This document shows positions 1-12,500 of a stretch of 64,000 bases of DNA, in pieces (position 1 is the first letter of the stretch; every line of letters begins with the position of its first letter). Source of the stretch: Setophaga petechia. Its lineage: Eukaryota > Chordata > Aves > Passeriformes > Parulidae. A program made the translations under genes and the position numbers. The stretch spans positions 4,764,001-4,828,000 of the forward strand of contig JANCRA010000003.1 in NCBI GenBank assembly GCA_024362935.1, read 5' to 3'. The notes beneath the pieces are model-generated. The model was not told where the DNA came from and did no database searches. It saw only the letters and a program-made list of their open reading frames with translations.

Positions 1-1096
1 CCATCTCCCTCCATTAGGGTTTGATGTTATCAGCATTTTCCTGTCATATACAAGAAATTATCTTTAATTAGCTCAGCTTACAGCTACACTACCCAGACTT
101 GGAAACTTGTTTTGGGATATGAGGAACTGGTTGTCTTCTCAAGTGTCTTATGAATCATCATCAGCAGCAATAAATACATCAAACTCCTGTAGTTCAGGAC
201 TGTTGTCTGGCATAACTGAGGCCAGTGCTTATCCCTGGAGATGGAGCTCCAGTGCCCAGGCCATGTCCACAGCTCCTCATCCAGTCCAGTCCAGTTCAGC
301 CATCCTTTCCCCATGGCTATCAGCACTGAGGGGAACAAGAACAAAAAGTAACTTTGCCTTCCAGTGCCAGCAAGTATATCCCAAATTATGACTGAGATAG
401 AAGAATTGCTTGCCTAAAAATGCTGCTTTTTTCACCTACTTTTAGTTTGGAGTTTACTTTGTTTTGTTTTAAAACTCAAGTGCATTTAGGAACATGAGTT
501 TCCAGTGTAGTGTGAGCTGCTCACATTCCCTGAAGTTCAAGTTTGGAGAAAAGAAAGGGGATTCATTTCTTGGTAAGTTGGACAAAATCCTCTTGCAGGT
601 TGCACTAGTCCACAACTAAAAATAGCCCTTGTCAATGCCTTCCTCACCCAGAGGAAGAGAAGATTGTCTATTGGTTTCCTCTTCATTAAACAGAGTCTAA
701 AATAAAATGTCTTTGTTTAATTGAATGACCTGCTCAGGCTAAACCCCTGTTTCTTCAAACAAAAAGACAACAAAGGAAACATGGATCTGCCATACAACCT
801 CATCATTTTCTTGGAGGGCAGGAAGAGCTACATGCCAGCCACAGCTTCCCTCACTGCTTCAAGGACAGAAGGAGCAGCTGCCAGTCTGGGGGCAGCAGGA
901 TGGAGGAGGTTCACACACTCTATAAAAGCCGAATGGCATTTGGAGAGAAACTGCAATCAGCAAGGGAATGGTTTGGAAAAGGCTGTGAGGGGCACAATTT
1001 TGTTATGGCAATTCTCTTTGCTGGACCATCAGGCTTCTGTTGTGATGTTCATCACCCAAAAAGTAATCTTGAAACCAAGAGAGATTTTACAATGAC

Positions 1097-1119
1097 CCAA
1101 ACACGGAGATGTACTTTGC
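1097..1119 (+). repeat. 23-nt exact repeat, copy 1
   Basis: A 23-nt block beginning CCAAACACGGAG and ending in TACTTTGC occurs identically here and at 3194-3216, in direct orientation about 2.1 kb apart. The flanking sequence on both sides is not obviously related. It may be the surviving core of a dispersed repeat or of an old segmental duplication; it is not a family I recognise. Confidence 0.7.
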
Positions 1120-1230
1120 ATTGTGAAGACATAAAAATTTGGCATCACTTGTGCAAAATGCACTTATTTGGTATAAGGATTGAGCTACTGACCTGAGTCA
1201 AGGATTGAGTAAATGTTTGTCCTTTCAAGA

Positions 1231-1260
1231 ATAAATATTATTTCTTATAATAATATTTAT
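1231..1260. repeat. Perfect 12-bp AT-rich inverted repeat (hairpin)
   Basis: The left arm ATAAATATTATT (1231-1242) and right arm AATAATATTTAT (1249-1260) are exact reverse complements, separated by a 6-nt loop TCTTAT. The pairing stops immediately outside the arms. All pairs are A-T. No flanking target-site duplication or element body was seen, so this is described only as a possible cruciform or hairpin. Confidence 0.85.
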
Positions 1261-1520
1261 AGTGATTTTGCAGGTTTGTACTGCAACCCTGAGTGAGAAC
1301 AAGACCACTTCACACTTACAAACGCACACCCTGCCCTTCAAAACTTGCATTTGAAATCAGTGAGAGACTTCTTGTATAGCAAAGATAACAGAAATGGAAG
1401 GACTAGGTTGTCATAAATCACACAAGAGGACAGTGTCTGTGCCTGAATGCTGATTTTAGGATGCTAATGATAGAAGGTAGGACTATGGGGAAACAGTTAG
1501 AGAAATCCCCCAGGTGTTCA

Positions 1521-1583
1521 TGGTTGATGATGAAATTCAAGGTTATTCTGAAATGGTTGATGATGATGAAATTCAAGGTTATT
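1521..1583 (+). repeat. Tandem duplication, about 33-nt unit, two copies
   Basis: The segment starting TGGTTGATGATGAAATTC at 1521 is repeated from 1554 with one extra GAT triplet, both copies ending in AAGGTTATT. It resembles local replication slippage. The open frame across it has no other coding signs. Confidence 0.85.
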
Positions 1584-3193
1584 GTTATTCACGATAACAG
1601 AATTCAGAATTACACACTGAACAACAACATACATAGAGCCATGGTTTTGTAGTCTGTAGTCCAAAAAGCACAGGAATCTCAGACTTTCATTTTTTTAATT
1701 GATCATGAATTTGTTCTCTCTTCAGTTACATTTGGGTTTACTTTGTGGGAAGCCACTGAGTTATACCAGAGTGGAAGTCAGAAGAGAGCAGACCAACAGC
1801 AAGTCCCTGCCTGCAATTGCAATGAGAGTCTGCCTGCTTTGCTGCTCTAAGACATTTCACAGCCTGTAAATTATGGGAGCCTGAATCTCCTCATCCCTTT
1901 CTCCCCACCTTGAATGGCACAGCATAGGCAAAGCCCCACACTGATCTCAGGCTGTGACAGCCCATGCACTCACAGCTCAGGATCTCATGATCATTCAGTC
2001 TGACCTTCAGAGCAACCCAAGGTGAAGAAATTCATGCAGAAGCTTCTGCTCAACCTTGTGGTCTCAATTTGTGGCTGCTGGTGGTTTAAAAAAATATGGC
2101 TTGGTCCAGTCTCCAGATGATGGAGAATCACCACATCCCTGGTCAGGTGTTGCTGTGGTTTGCTACATTCAGTGAGTCAATTTAAATACAAATCCTCTCA
2201 AGCCTCACAGGCCTCCTGTCCACTTGCAAACCTGGAAATCAAGACAATTTGCAGATTCTGTTTCAGTACAATACAAATTAAAATCTCATGTTGGGTCTCT
2301 TATTCAGCCTAAAGCATCTACCAGAGTATGTGGATATTCTCTAAAAAGTGTCACTGAAGACTGGAAAACCTGCTTTCTATCTCCATCACAAACTTATAAG
2401 TTGATGTATTAGCCAACCCAGATGTTGTTGTTTAAGCCAGTCATAGCCTCAGAGAGACAGTCTAAGTTTGCTAAGAGGTTCTTAAGGACATTGAAACTGA
2501 ATTTCTTTTCCTATTTGAAAACCTCTTTCACTGTAACATTCTTTAAGGGAAATCACAAACGCAGGAAACAGCAGCTACAGCGCCGCATGTTTGTCCGTAT
2601 AGAAGGAATGTGATGATATCATTTTGGAATGTGCTTTCTTTCTCAGGTTTTTGTTTTGGTGGTAGGAATGTCACTTTCTTAAAAAGTAAAGCACATTCTT
2701 GGCTGTTGTCTCCCTCCCCCTCCCTCCAAATTTTGCCTACGAATCAATATTCCCATCTTCTGCCATGTGTTTTTCCCAACCTGTCAGATACCGTTCTCAT
2801 GTTAGTAGTACAACCATCTGATGTCAGGCATCCCAACAGGCAATTATAAATAGTCATTTACTATTAGTTTGGAAGGTTTATTTCCACAGATATAAGCTTC
2901 AAGATGTTCTTTGCTATTTTAACTTGAAAGCGTTATTTTTTTTGCATAGAGAATATGAGCATTTAAAATATGTCCATTTCTGCCTTGCTGTAGTAGAACC
3001 CCAAGACAAACCTTTGTTGTCTGAAATGATCTGTAAACACCTCATTCTTTCAATTTTCAGAAGAGCCCAAAGGCACATGATGTCCTGTTCTCTGCAGTCT
3101 GACTGGGTACCACTCTTTGACAGCTCTGCCTGAGAGAGCCCATTTCCCACTGGATATTCCCCTTACAGCCAGAGTCAGTGCAGATGAATTTGG

Positions 3194-3216
3194 CCAAACA
3201 CGGAGATGTACTTTGC
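3194..3216 (+). repeat. 23-nt exact repeat, copy 2
   Basis: Identical to 1097-1119 over 23 nt, same orientation. See that entry. Confidence 0.7.
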
Positions 3217-6200
3217 TATGATTTTCTGTGGAACTTTCTTATTTTTCCCCATTTATGCCTAATCCATGTGCTATGTACTGCTACTACATCCCCTATTACA
3301 TCGTGATCTTAAAATTTGACTTCCAATTGTTGTTAAGACTAACTGAAGGATAAGTAAGATCCTAAACCAGTTTCTCAATGCCCCCAAGGGACTGAGATGC
3401 TGCAGAACACACCTGCACTTCCAAGAGGCAAACACTGCCTCATCATGCCAGGTTGTTGTCCTTCTATCTTACGAAGCAATGAAAATTCAAAATCAACCAG
3501 GAAACAGACTTCAGACAGGAGAACCTGAGATTTTAACACTATTTTTCTCACCTGAAGAGAGCTCTCATTGTGTATTTCAGTGTGCTTTGCAGATGATCAG
3601 GAAAGGAATGATCCTTTCAGCAAACAACACAGGGAAAGCTCTACATGGTTGGAAGATTCCCTTGTTCACATGCATGATGAGAATGGCTTTCTGAAAAAAC
3701 AACTCTTGTGCCTCAGGAGTTTGTCCTGTAGGAGTCCTGGACCTCAAGTGGCAATTGGATCCTTGATGGTTGGAAGAACAAAATGAACTTCTTGTTCACC
3801 CCAGCAGCTGGACACACAATATTTAAATTTTGATATTGAGAAGGGTAGTGCATATCAAACCAGTGAGCTGCAAGAATCCTACTTATCCCAAAATCCAACA
3901 TGTTTTCTGAAGTGTGTGCTTCAGCAATGAACGTCTGGTAAAGAATACAGCAGAAGAACAGCAGGGCATTACCAACATGGCAGGCAATTCAAAAGCAAAA
4001 ATGTTGCATCTCTGTGTAAATGAAGCTGATTTCAGAAAGCTGTCTTGGAATCTTCTTGTCCTAGCATATCTCATGTCTGAGAGATGACATGGTGTGATTT
4101 CTGGGTCTTTATTCTCAGAGAACAGCAACATTAACCTCAGTCACTCTGCAATTTCTGATCAGGATCATCATGTTAATAGGAATGAAGCAGTCTTAGTGAA
4201 ACCCAACTCACTGATCTAATGTTCTGTCTGATCTCCAGGGTCATTTGCAATGAGTGCTACCGTGGTTTTTTTTAATCACACAGGTCCTTTTATTGAAGAA
4301 TGTTTGACAAAATGCTAAGGGTCTGTAATTTGCCAGGGAATCAAAATTATCTGTATAATCAAGGACACTTCAAGATCAAATATTGACTTTGCATAAGCAA
4401 AGCTGTTGCTACAAAAGAATTAAAAAACCTGGCTGGGCAGATGTAATCATGCAAGCATCAGCCAATACATTTTTGTAAGTCTCTATACTGGCTGCAAAAT
4501 GCTTATGCAAAACCGGAGGCTTCCTACTGACTTAAATCAGGATTGTGTGTGGGTGTAGGGTGTGCCTTTGTTGGAGCAGTTTAGATGTCAGAGGCCAGAA
4601 ATGCAACTCTGTATTCTTTAACAATTAGATAAACCAGTAATAAGTTCATAATTGCAATTCCACAAGGTAATTTAATGTGCCTGGGAGATGATGACAATAT
4701 GCATACAATTAAAAGAAGAAAGCTTTTCATCCCTGCAAACTGTATTACTGAATTCTGCAATCTTTTCTATTTGCAGCATGCAGAAGGGAGGGCAGAGGTC
4801 ACCCTGCACAGGGTGGAGGTACCAGGAGAGGAAGAGGGAATCCCCAAGGCTGTAAATTCACTGAGTTCAGTTCAACACAAAGTATGGAAATGCAGGTCTC
4901 TCCTATGCTACCTCCTCTTAGCAATTTTCATCTTTTCGGTTGTATGCAAGAGGAAATGTCCTGGGATAAGGTTCTTAGATCTAGTGTAACAAATAGGGTA
5001 TGAAAAATCCCCTTTACTCTGACCATCTTTGAAATAACAAAGCAGCTCAATTTCTGAATTATTATATTTAAGCTGTCTTTCAACTTTCCTTTTTCCCCTG
5101 ACAGTTTTAAATCTCTCTGTGGGTGGAGGTCTAATGTCAGCACATGCAATTCTATACTTTAATCATTTTTTAACTACAAGATCAAAGCAAGTAGGTTTTT
5201 ATTACTCCAGTGTCCGATACTTCAACTTAACTATTGAATATCAGGCAACAGCTCTTCTCAATCCACCAGATAAAATAAATTTTTCCAGCTACACTTCCAC
5301 CAAAAAATGTATTAAACAAAAAAAATTATGTTATTAGTCATGTGAAAATAACAAATTTGTTTCTACATTTACTCTGGGGGTGTGCAAGCAGCCTAAGAAG
5401 AAGCTCATGGCAAACATCATTAATATTCTCATCTTATTTTCATTTCTAACACTTTTCTTCGCTTTCCCTGCTTCCACACAGGAACCCAGAGAAATTAATA
5501 CCTGGCCCGTGGCCAGACTGTCTGGGAGAGCAGTCCCCTGGGGTATTATTCCTCTGGCTATGGCAGTGCAGAGCCAACCACATGAGAAGAATGAAGGCAT
5601 CTTTCACCTCCCAGTGTCAACCCCTCCCTAACTGTGCCCAAATCCCATCTATGGTCTCTCTCCACTACCCTGTCTGTGGGAATTCTTCCCATCCATTTGC
5701 TGCTGTCTCACTCTCATGGCTGGGTCTCACAGGAATAGTTTTCTGAACTGGCTGCACAATTGTTCATCCTTTTGTTGACAGGGCTGGTTTTGTATTTGGG
5801 ACAGTAACTTCAAGACAACACAGAAGGTTGATAATTCCTTCATGCTTCTGGAGAAAAGGTGTCACTCACAGTTACACATGACTTGTTAAAGTACTCCCTA
5901 CTGCTCACAGGGGAGTGACATATTCCTGCTTAGCCCAGAGAAACCTTAACAGTGTCTTACTGTGATTACAGCACGAGCTCTGAGCTCTTTCTGCACATGA
6001 ACCACTCTGGGCACGGGGGCAGTCCCAGTGACCCTCACCATTCCTCTGCTCTGCACATGGATGTGCTGGGGAGAGTTCCCACCAGAGCCGTGCACACACA
6101 GCGTCTGCACTTAGTTATCCTCCCAAACACTTCTCTGTCACAAGCCGTTCCAATTAAGAAGGCACGCAATAATATCCCTAATTACATTTTACTTTGATGA

Positions 6201-8450
6201 GAGATCTAGGCATTTTTTTGAAAATGCATGTTGTATAGGGTTAGGAGAGCCTTCATTTCAATTCCTTGCATATTTTGGCACGAGCTGTGTCTCCGCCCTC
6301 GGTGGGCTCCAGGCCCTGTGGGGCATATGCAGCACTCCTGCTCCTGCAGCCCAGCACAGCAACACGGGGCTGGTTTTTGCTGACTAACCACAACTCTACA
6401 TCTGTGAGCTCTGACAGCTCCAACACAAGAATTTAAAAAGACCCTGAGCAGTCCAGGGGTCTGGATGGAAGAGTCCTGCTGTAAAATGTTCCCTTGGAGC
6501 TGTCAGGCTCAAGCAGGCACTTGGAAGGAGATTTATATTTTGTTGATTACAATGGTAATAAGCCACAAACACAAATTCAAAGAGTAAGAGTGAACCAAAC
6601 CCATGTTCCCTTTGAGTGAGATAACATCTCTACCTTTTACACGCCTATCTATTGATGTGTTCCTGGATAAAATGTGTAATTTTAATTAACTGAAAGTACC
6701 TGCCTTTTATATTGGACTTGGTGCTAAAAACAAAGAAAATCACACAGCAAAAATGCTCTGCTGGCTGAGTGCATTTTTTTTTTTGTGCTGAGGAACTGAT
6801 GTGTGCATTGCTTTCCTCTCAATCAATACACATTAGTGTGTAATTGGTGACTATAAAAATATCCCCCCTCAAGGTGTTCAGTGTCAATTAGCATCACTTT
6901 GCTAATTCTCTTGCCAAACAGGTACAAGTATTTATATCTTAAGTTTCTCTGATGCAGGCTCCATAGGTAAATTTCTTTCTATTAGTGAAGCAGCTACAGG
7001 GAATGTAATTATCCCTAAAATTAGGAAGGAAAAGAAGAAAACCTAAAAGCAAATATGTCGATACAGACCTAAAGTTAAGCACAAGGAGAACAGATTCTTT
7101 ACTGTAATTGTTTAATCCTATTCTAGTATGAAATATTTCTCACTATTATTTCAACAATTATGTCAAAACCATGTCCATTTAACACACATATTTGTAAGTA
7201 TGGACAGAAGTATATATATTATATTTGTCTATATATATGTCAAGAGTGCTGTGTTTTTGTTGGATCTCAGAACAATTTGGTCAGCTCAGATCCCTTGATC
7301 ATACTAAAGAAGAATTTTAGGTCAAGAATTTCTGTTTACAGTGAACCAAATCTGAGCAAATGGATGTTTCATTAGAGCTAACTTTTCATCTCCATCTGGG
7401 CCCAAGTTTCAAACACTCCTTCCTGGATATCCTCTCTCTGCCCAAGAGCTTTGCCATCTCACTCTCTCTTTCAACACCACCCTGTTGTTTGGCTAGAGAG
7501 AAATGTTGTTTCTCTATCTCAACCAAGGATTTTGCCAAGTCCTGTTGCTTCCACTTCTGTAGCATATTTAGAATTCCTCTAGCCCTCACTATCTCAAAAT
7601 TCTTGGCCCTGCACAACTGTTTTATTTTGGCTGCTAGAAGCCCAAACTAACCTCATCAGATTTTGGCTGGCAACACAGATCTTTTTAACCATGTCTGTTT
7701 TTCCCTGGGCACATCCTTGTTTACTGAGTCTGCTGGTGGTGGAATCAGTACAGTAAAACTCAGCACACAAAGACACCAAGGAAAATCCATGCTGAATCTT
7801 TAAAACAAATAGAAGTGCCACAATACAGAGTTGAGGACATGGCTTAGCCTAAGTCTCAAATTTTCTTTGTTGGGGTTTTTATTTTTGAGGATAGGTATGT
7901 ATTTCTACTGACTGCAGCTTCTTTTTAATGTTTCCAAAATGTAAGCATACAATGCACAGTTTTCATTTTTCCTGCCCAGTTTGCACACAGGTGAATGCCC
8001 ACAAGCAATTCTCTCTGGATAAGGGCAAACATGATGCAGAGACTCTGTGATTCTCTTGCTACATCTGACTGAACTGGGCTATTATAGCTAATAATGCCTG
8101 TTAATCTATTAGTGGACTGCTGGTTAATGTACACTGGTAGATAAATGCTGATGTTGATATTGGTGATGGCAGTGATAAAAATATAACAGTATAAACACAG
8201 TCTTCTGCTGCAAATCACCCTTTCCTTTATTACCTTTCCCAAGTGAAAATCAGCTTTGATTCTAGTAGCAAACTTTTAAGCAAAGCTCAGATAACATTTA
8301 TCCCAGACTATTTTTATCACTATTATCTTCCTTCTCTGATAGGTTAGATAGAGCACCAACTCCAACAGTTTTCCTACACACAAGGTGCACAAGGTTGCCT
8401 TCATTGAAGAGTTGCTTCAGTGGTTTACTAAAAGACAGAGTTCATATTTC

Positions 8451-8469
8451 TTTTTTTTTTTTTTTTTTT
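8451..8469 (+). repeat. Poly-T tract (19 nt)
   Basis: An uninterrupted run of T. It could be the reverse-strand A tail of a decayed retrosequence, but no body was recognised next to it. Confidence 0.9.
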
Positions 8470-9322
8470 ACTTTTTAGAGCTTTTTATAAAACCCATTTT
8501 CACTGCACTTGGAAAATGTGAGTGTACAATGGGAAAGGGCAGGCCCTCCTTTTTTTTTCTTGTCTGAACACAATGGCAGGATAAGGGAGGCACCGCTCAT
8601 TACAAGGAATACACTTTAATCAAGTTGCCCAGCACCAAGTGTTTGTCTTCCACCACTTTAGATGCCAGTGTTTCTTTTCTCTCTGGGAGAAGAAACAGAC
8701 AACACTTTTAATTTTAATAAAAATCTTTCGGAATGAAGCAAACAGATGACCTAATTTGGAGGATCTACTTCTTTGCTTGAGTTGCAAATAAAGGCAAAGA
8801 TGACTGGCAGGCTCCCATACAGCATTGCTGGAGGAGATTTAACACTTTCCTGCTCAGCTTGTTGGCTGAGAAGTGTGAGACGGATTCCATGCTATTCGAT
8901 TCCACTTTCCCTGCTCCAACAAGTGTCCTTACTATCACATACTGCTTGGCTTGAGTGGGAACTGCAAAATATTCTGCTGTGACTAAAGTTCCAGTTGGAA
9001 AGGTGGAAATCTGATTTTATTAAACACATGTGGATGCCTGTTAAAAATATTTCTGCAGCTAAAGCCAAGACTTCATCTTCAGTTCCACAACAGTCTCATC
9101 CTCTGGTATGAATCCATTGTTTCCAGGTTTAAGGATATCAAAGCAAATCTGATGTGTTTCTTTAACCTACAGTACTGGGTGTCTAAGTAGACAAAGACAA
9201 GAAATAATAATCATAAGAAAGAGCCATCTATCACCTAAATAATTCATTTCAAGCCTCCACGTTCGTGAAGAAAAACACAAAATCATTAAAGACTCCTACT
9301 GCAGGGAAATGGAAATGCTTAT

Positions 9323-9579
9323 TTATTGTGAATCCTCATGGCCAATTCCCAGGATTTGGAACTCAAGTGCTACATTTTTCATGGTGTTGGCTGACAGCAC
9401 ATAACATTTGAGGGCTTCAAGCATCTTATCCTGTCTGGGTGTATCATCCAGTAACAGCAGAAACTTACTCTCTGTGACCAGGTAGAAATAACTGGAGCCT
9501 GAAGGCTCCTGATCTGTTTTCAGATTCATCTCCTTCAAAGCCTGATCTCCCAGCCTTTTCTCCCAGCAGCACTGAACTC
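9323..9579 (-). CDS. Candidate 3'-terminal coding exon of an unidentified minus-strand gene
   Basis: On the minus strand an AG acceptor at 9581-9580 follows a long pyrimidine-rich tract (about 9582-9617). It opens a frame of roughly 84 codons that ends in TAA at 9325-9323. The peptide looks protein-like: a polar helix-like start, then SSYFYLVTESKFLLLLDD and MLEALKCYVLSA, which alternate hydrophobic strand and helix character. An AATAAA (9327-9322) overlaps the stop codon, so the 3' UTR would be only a few tens of nt, which is unusual. The strand/helix pattern reminds me faintly of the C-terminal part of RUS (DUF647) proteins such as RUSF1, but that is a weak resemblance from memory and not a call. 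No upstream exon was found on the minus strand. It may be a real exon, an exon of a lost gene, or a chance open frame. Confidence 0.25.
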
Positions 9580-12500
9580 CTAAATTCAAGGGAGGGAAGT
9601 ACAAAAGGAAGGGTGAAGATGCAGAAACATGAAACCTAAGTCCTCCTTCACCTACATCACCTTGAATACCAGCTGCAGGTACAAAAGGTGCCACCCTGCA
9701 GTTTGACATCCTGAGGCTCCCTGCTGGAGGGAACACAGGAGGGACACCAAGAAAGAGGACACAGGAGGTGGTGGAGGACTGGAACCAATGTGTTTTCTGC
9801 CATGCACTTCTCCCCAGACAAATCCCTACTTGCTTTGCTCATAGTCTGCAACAGATGAAACTTGGTGTAATCTATCAACTTGTCCATAAATTACCAAAAA
9901 ATATCATACTAATTATCAGCCGTGAGGTGGTTTCTCTTGGAGTTGTGCTCCCCTGGTGAGTGATGCCCACTGTTGGAAACACATTTCCTAATTTTCATTT
10001 AAACTTGCCTTACTGCAGCTTCTCACTGCAAATTCTGGCTATTGCAATGCCATAGAGCATCTCCCTGCAAGGGTGAATTGGGCAAAACAGAGACAACTCA
10101 TGATATTGGTTTTTTTGTTTTTTAATTTTGTGAACAGATTCTGGGACCTGCTCTTCTGCCAGCCTGCACTAGAGCATACAGGAGGCATTACTGACAGCAA
10201 AGAGCTGCTTTGGTGTCCCAGGGTTCTATGCAATGCAGCAAAAATACAAAAATGCATGGTCTGTTGTATGGATCTTGCAGTGAAATCTGGCTGAACCATG
10301 AACACCTTGAGGGGAGAACTGACTGATGACAAGCATGGGATTCAGTCTTTGTCCCAGATCCGTCCATGAATGGATCAGTCCTCATTTTCACAAAATCATT
10401 GTTTATTCTACTGGCCCACTAATTGCTACTATTAAAGCAAATGGTGCCATGTATGGTCTTGCAGAGTAACAACAACCTCGAGCTGCCAGGCACTTAGGGG
10501 TGCAGCAAGGTGCTGCATGCAAACACCTCCACCCAGAGGATGGGCATTTCTTTGATTATTGCTCTGCTTTACCTTTGCCATCTCCTAGGGCATTCCCCCC
10601 ATGGGCACTATCCACAGACACCAGCTGTCTTCCTGTCTCAGCCAGCAGCTGTTACCAGCCCTGCACTATTCATTTGGCAGAGCTTTCACTCCTGAGCAGG
10701 TTCTTATGGCTTATGGGCATTTTCCTGTGTTGGAAGGACCAGGAATGAAGGGGCTTCCATGGGCTATTGGCCCATATTCCCTCTGTGTCACATGGAATAT
10801 CCAGCTCTCTGAAGTCACATCCCCTGTTTGCTGCTGACATTGAGGAACCACTTGGCTTCTAGGGTACAAGATGTGATTTGCTATGTACTTTTCCTTCCAG
10901 ACTCTGTAAACCACCTTGAGATTTATTTTATAATTTATTTTAGTATTACCAGGAGGATGTTGGATTAATATTTTTCTACCAAAATCAGCAACACTGTCAG
11001 CAGAGAGCCTGTCCCATAAACTGGATGGGAGCCAGACACACAGGACTCCTGCATGAACAATGGATTGTTCTGGAGAATAATCTGTAGAAATCCTGGTATA
11101 TCTCACCCACAATGAGGTGTCAGAGATCCCAAGCTGGGGCTAAGGAATAACTGTTGGCACCCTGCAGAGATTCCTGAAGATTTCACTATACACAAAGCAG
11201 CCACAAGGCTAAATCAACTCCAGTGCGAGGGTTTCATATAGATCAAAACAGTTCAAAACAAACATCTCATCATTTACCAGTTATGCTCTTTTCTATCTTT
11301 TTTTTTCTTGTTATGAGAAAATGGCAGAAAACAAGTGAAGAAATAAAAATTTATTGTCCATAGACTGGAAATACTTTTTTTTCCGGTCAACTCCATTCCT
11401 GAGTCAGCTATCTGTGTACATTGCTAAAGGAAGTAATGGAAGTTGTCTATACAAAAGACAGGGAGCACAAATCAACAGGAGAGAAAATTGGGTTTATCTT
11501 GAGCCACTGGCAAAAACAAAGCTATCAACCATGTGAAACAAGACAGGGCCCAGTGCAGAATTGCAGAGCCCCTGTACTATATTGATGATATCTAAGTTGT
11601 GTGACTGCTTTGCAGCTCTTTTGCCTTTAATCCAAATAGTGTCAGTCTTCAGATTGCTTCTCAGTGTATGTGTCTGCCTGCAGACACTATTGCATTGATT
11701 TCCATCTGGTGCATGTTTTAAAAGCTTTCCTCCCAACCTTAAGGATTAACTGCCCTTTTTTTTTTATTTTTTTTTTCCTCTCTGCAGAACTTCAGATTCT
11801 GAAGCACGCTGAGGAAAACAATCACAGCAAAGAAGCACCAAATCTCCTGCGAGCTCTCCCCTGATCAGTGGGCACACAAAGATCTACCAGCAGCTGTTAA
11901 TGCTGCGTTATGGATGATTAGCAGGACTTCCTGTATCTAATGAACATGGCTCTTTCAGTGAGGAGACACAGTACAATGCTGTCCCAGGAACATAAAAACG
12001 ATGTAACATCCAGTCAGGAATGCATTTACTACATGGCCTGGAATGGTGAATTGATCTCATGCTTCTGTAACAAAGCTCTCATCTGTAGTCCCATGCACTG
12101 CTGGCACTGGCACGGCTTCAGAACGAGCCCGACGATCCTGCTCCCAAAAGGAAATGATTAGGAGGGATGTTCTAGGAGCTATTTGATACAGGCAGCACAA
12201 TCCAGAATGCCATTTATGGAGCAAAAATAAAATAATACAGCAGTCTTTAGGTATTTTTACGTCTAAGTACGCCAACGGCATCTTCTAACTGACAGTGAAA
12301 ATAAGCATTTAACACCCCTATAACCATGGTGTTCCTGGATTTGAGGCAGGTAGAGTGGACGGACAGATGTTTTGGTGTGAGCATGGCACATAATAGAAAA
12401 AGGTTCAGTTTGGTTTTGTTGCTTTCCTCTTGATTTTAACTGGAAATATATAAAGGTAGGTCCTATTTAAAATCCCTCTGCTCATATCTCTGCATCTTGT

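Larger units (their letters stand above)
1..9322. other. Intergenic DNA, no gene recognised
   Basis: I read both strands and found no exon pair, RNA gene or clear transposon here. The open frames are short (under about 125 codons), have no recognisable domains, and lack splice signals at sensible places. Small structures present are a 12-bp perfect AT-rich hairpin (1231-1260), a tandem duplication (1521-1583), a 23-nt exact repeat (1097-1119 and 3194-3216) and a T tract (8451-8469). In human, as I recall, NUDT14 is flanked on its 5' side by a gap of tens of kb before BRF1. An empty stretch here fits that, but no BRF1 exon was seen. Confidence 0.6.
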
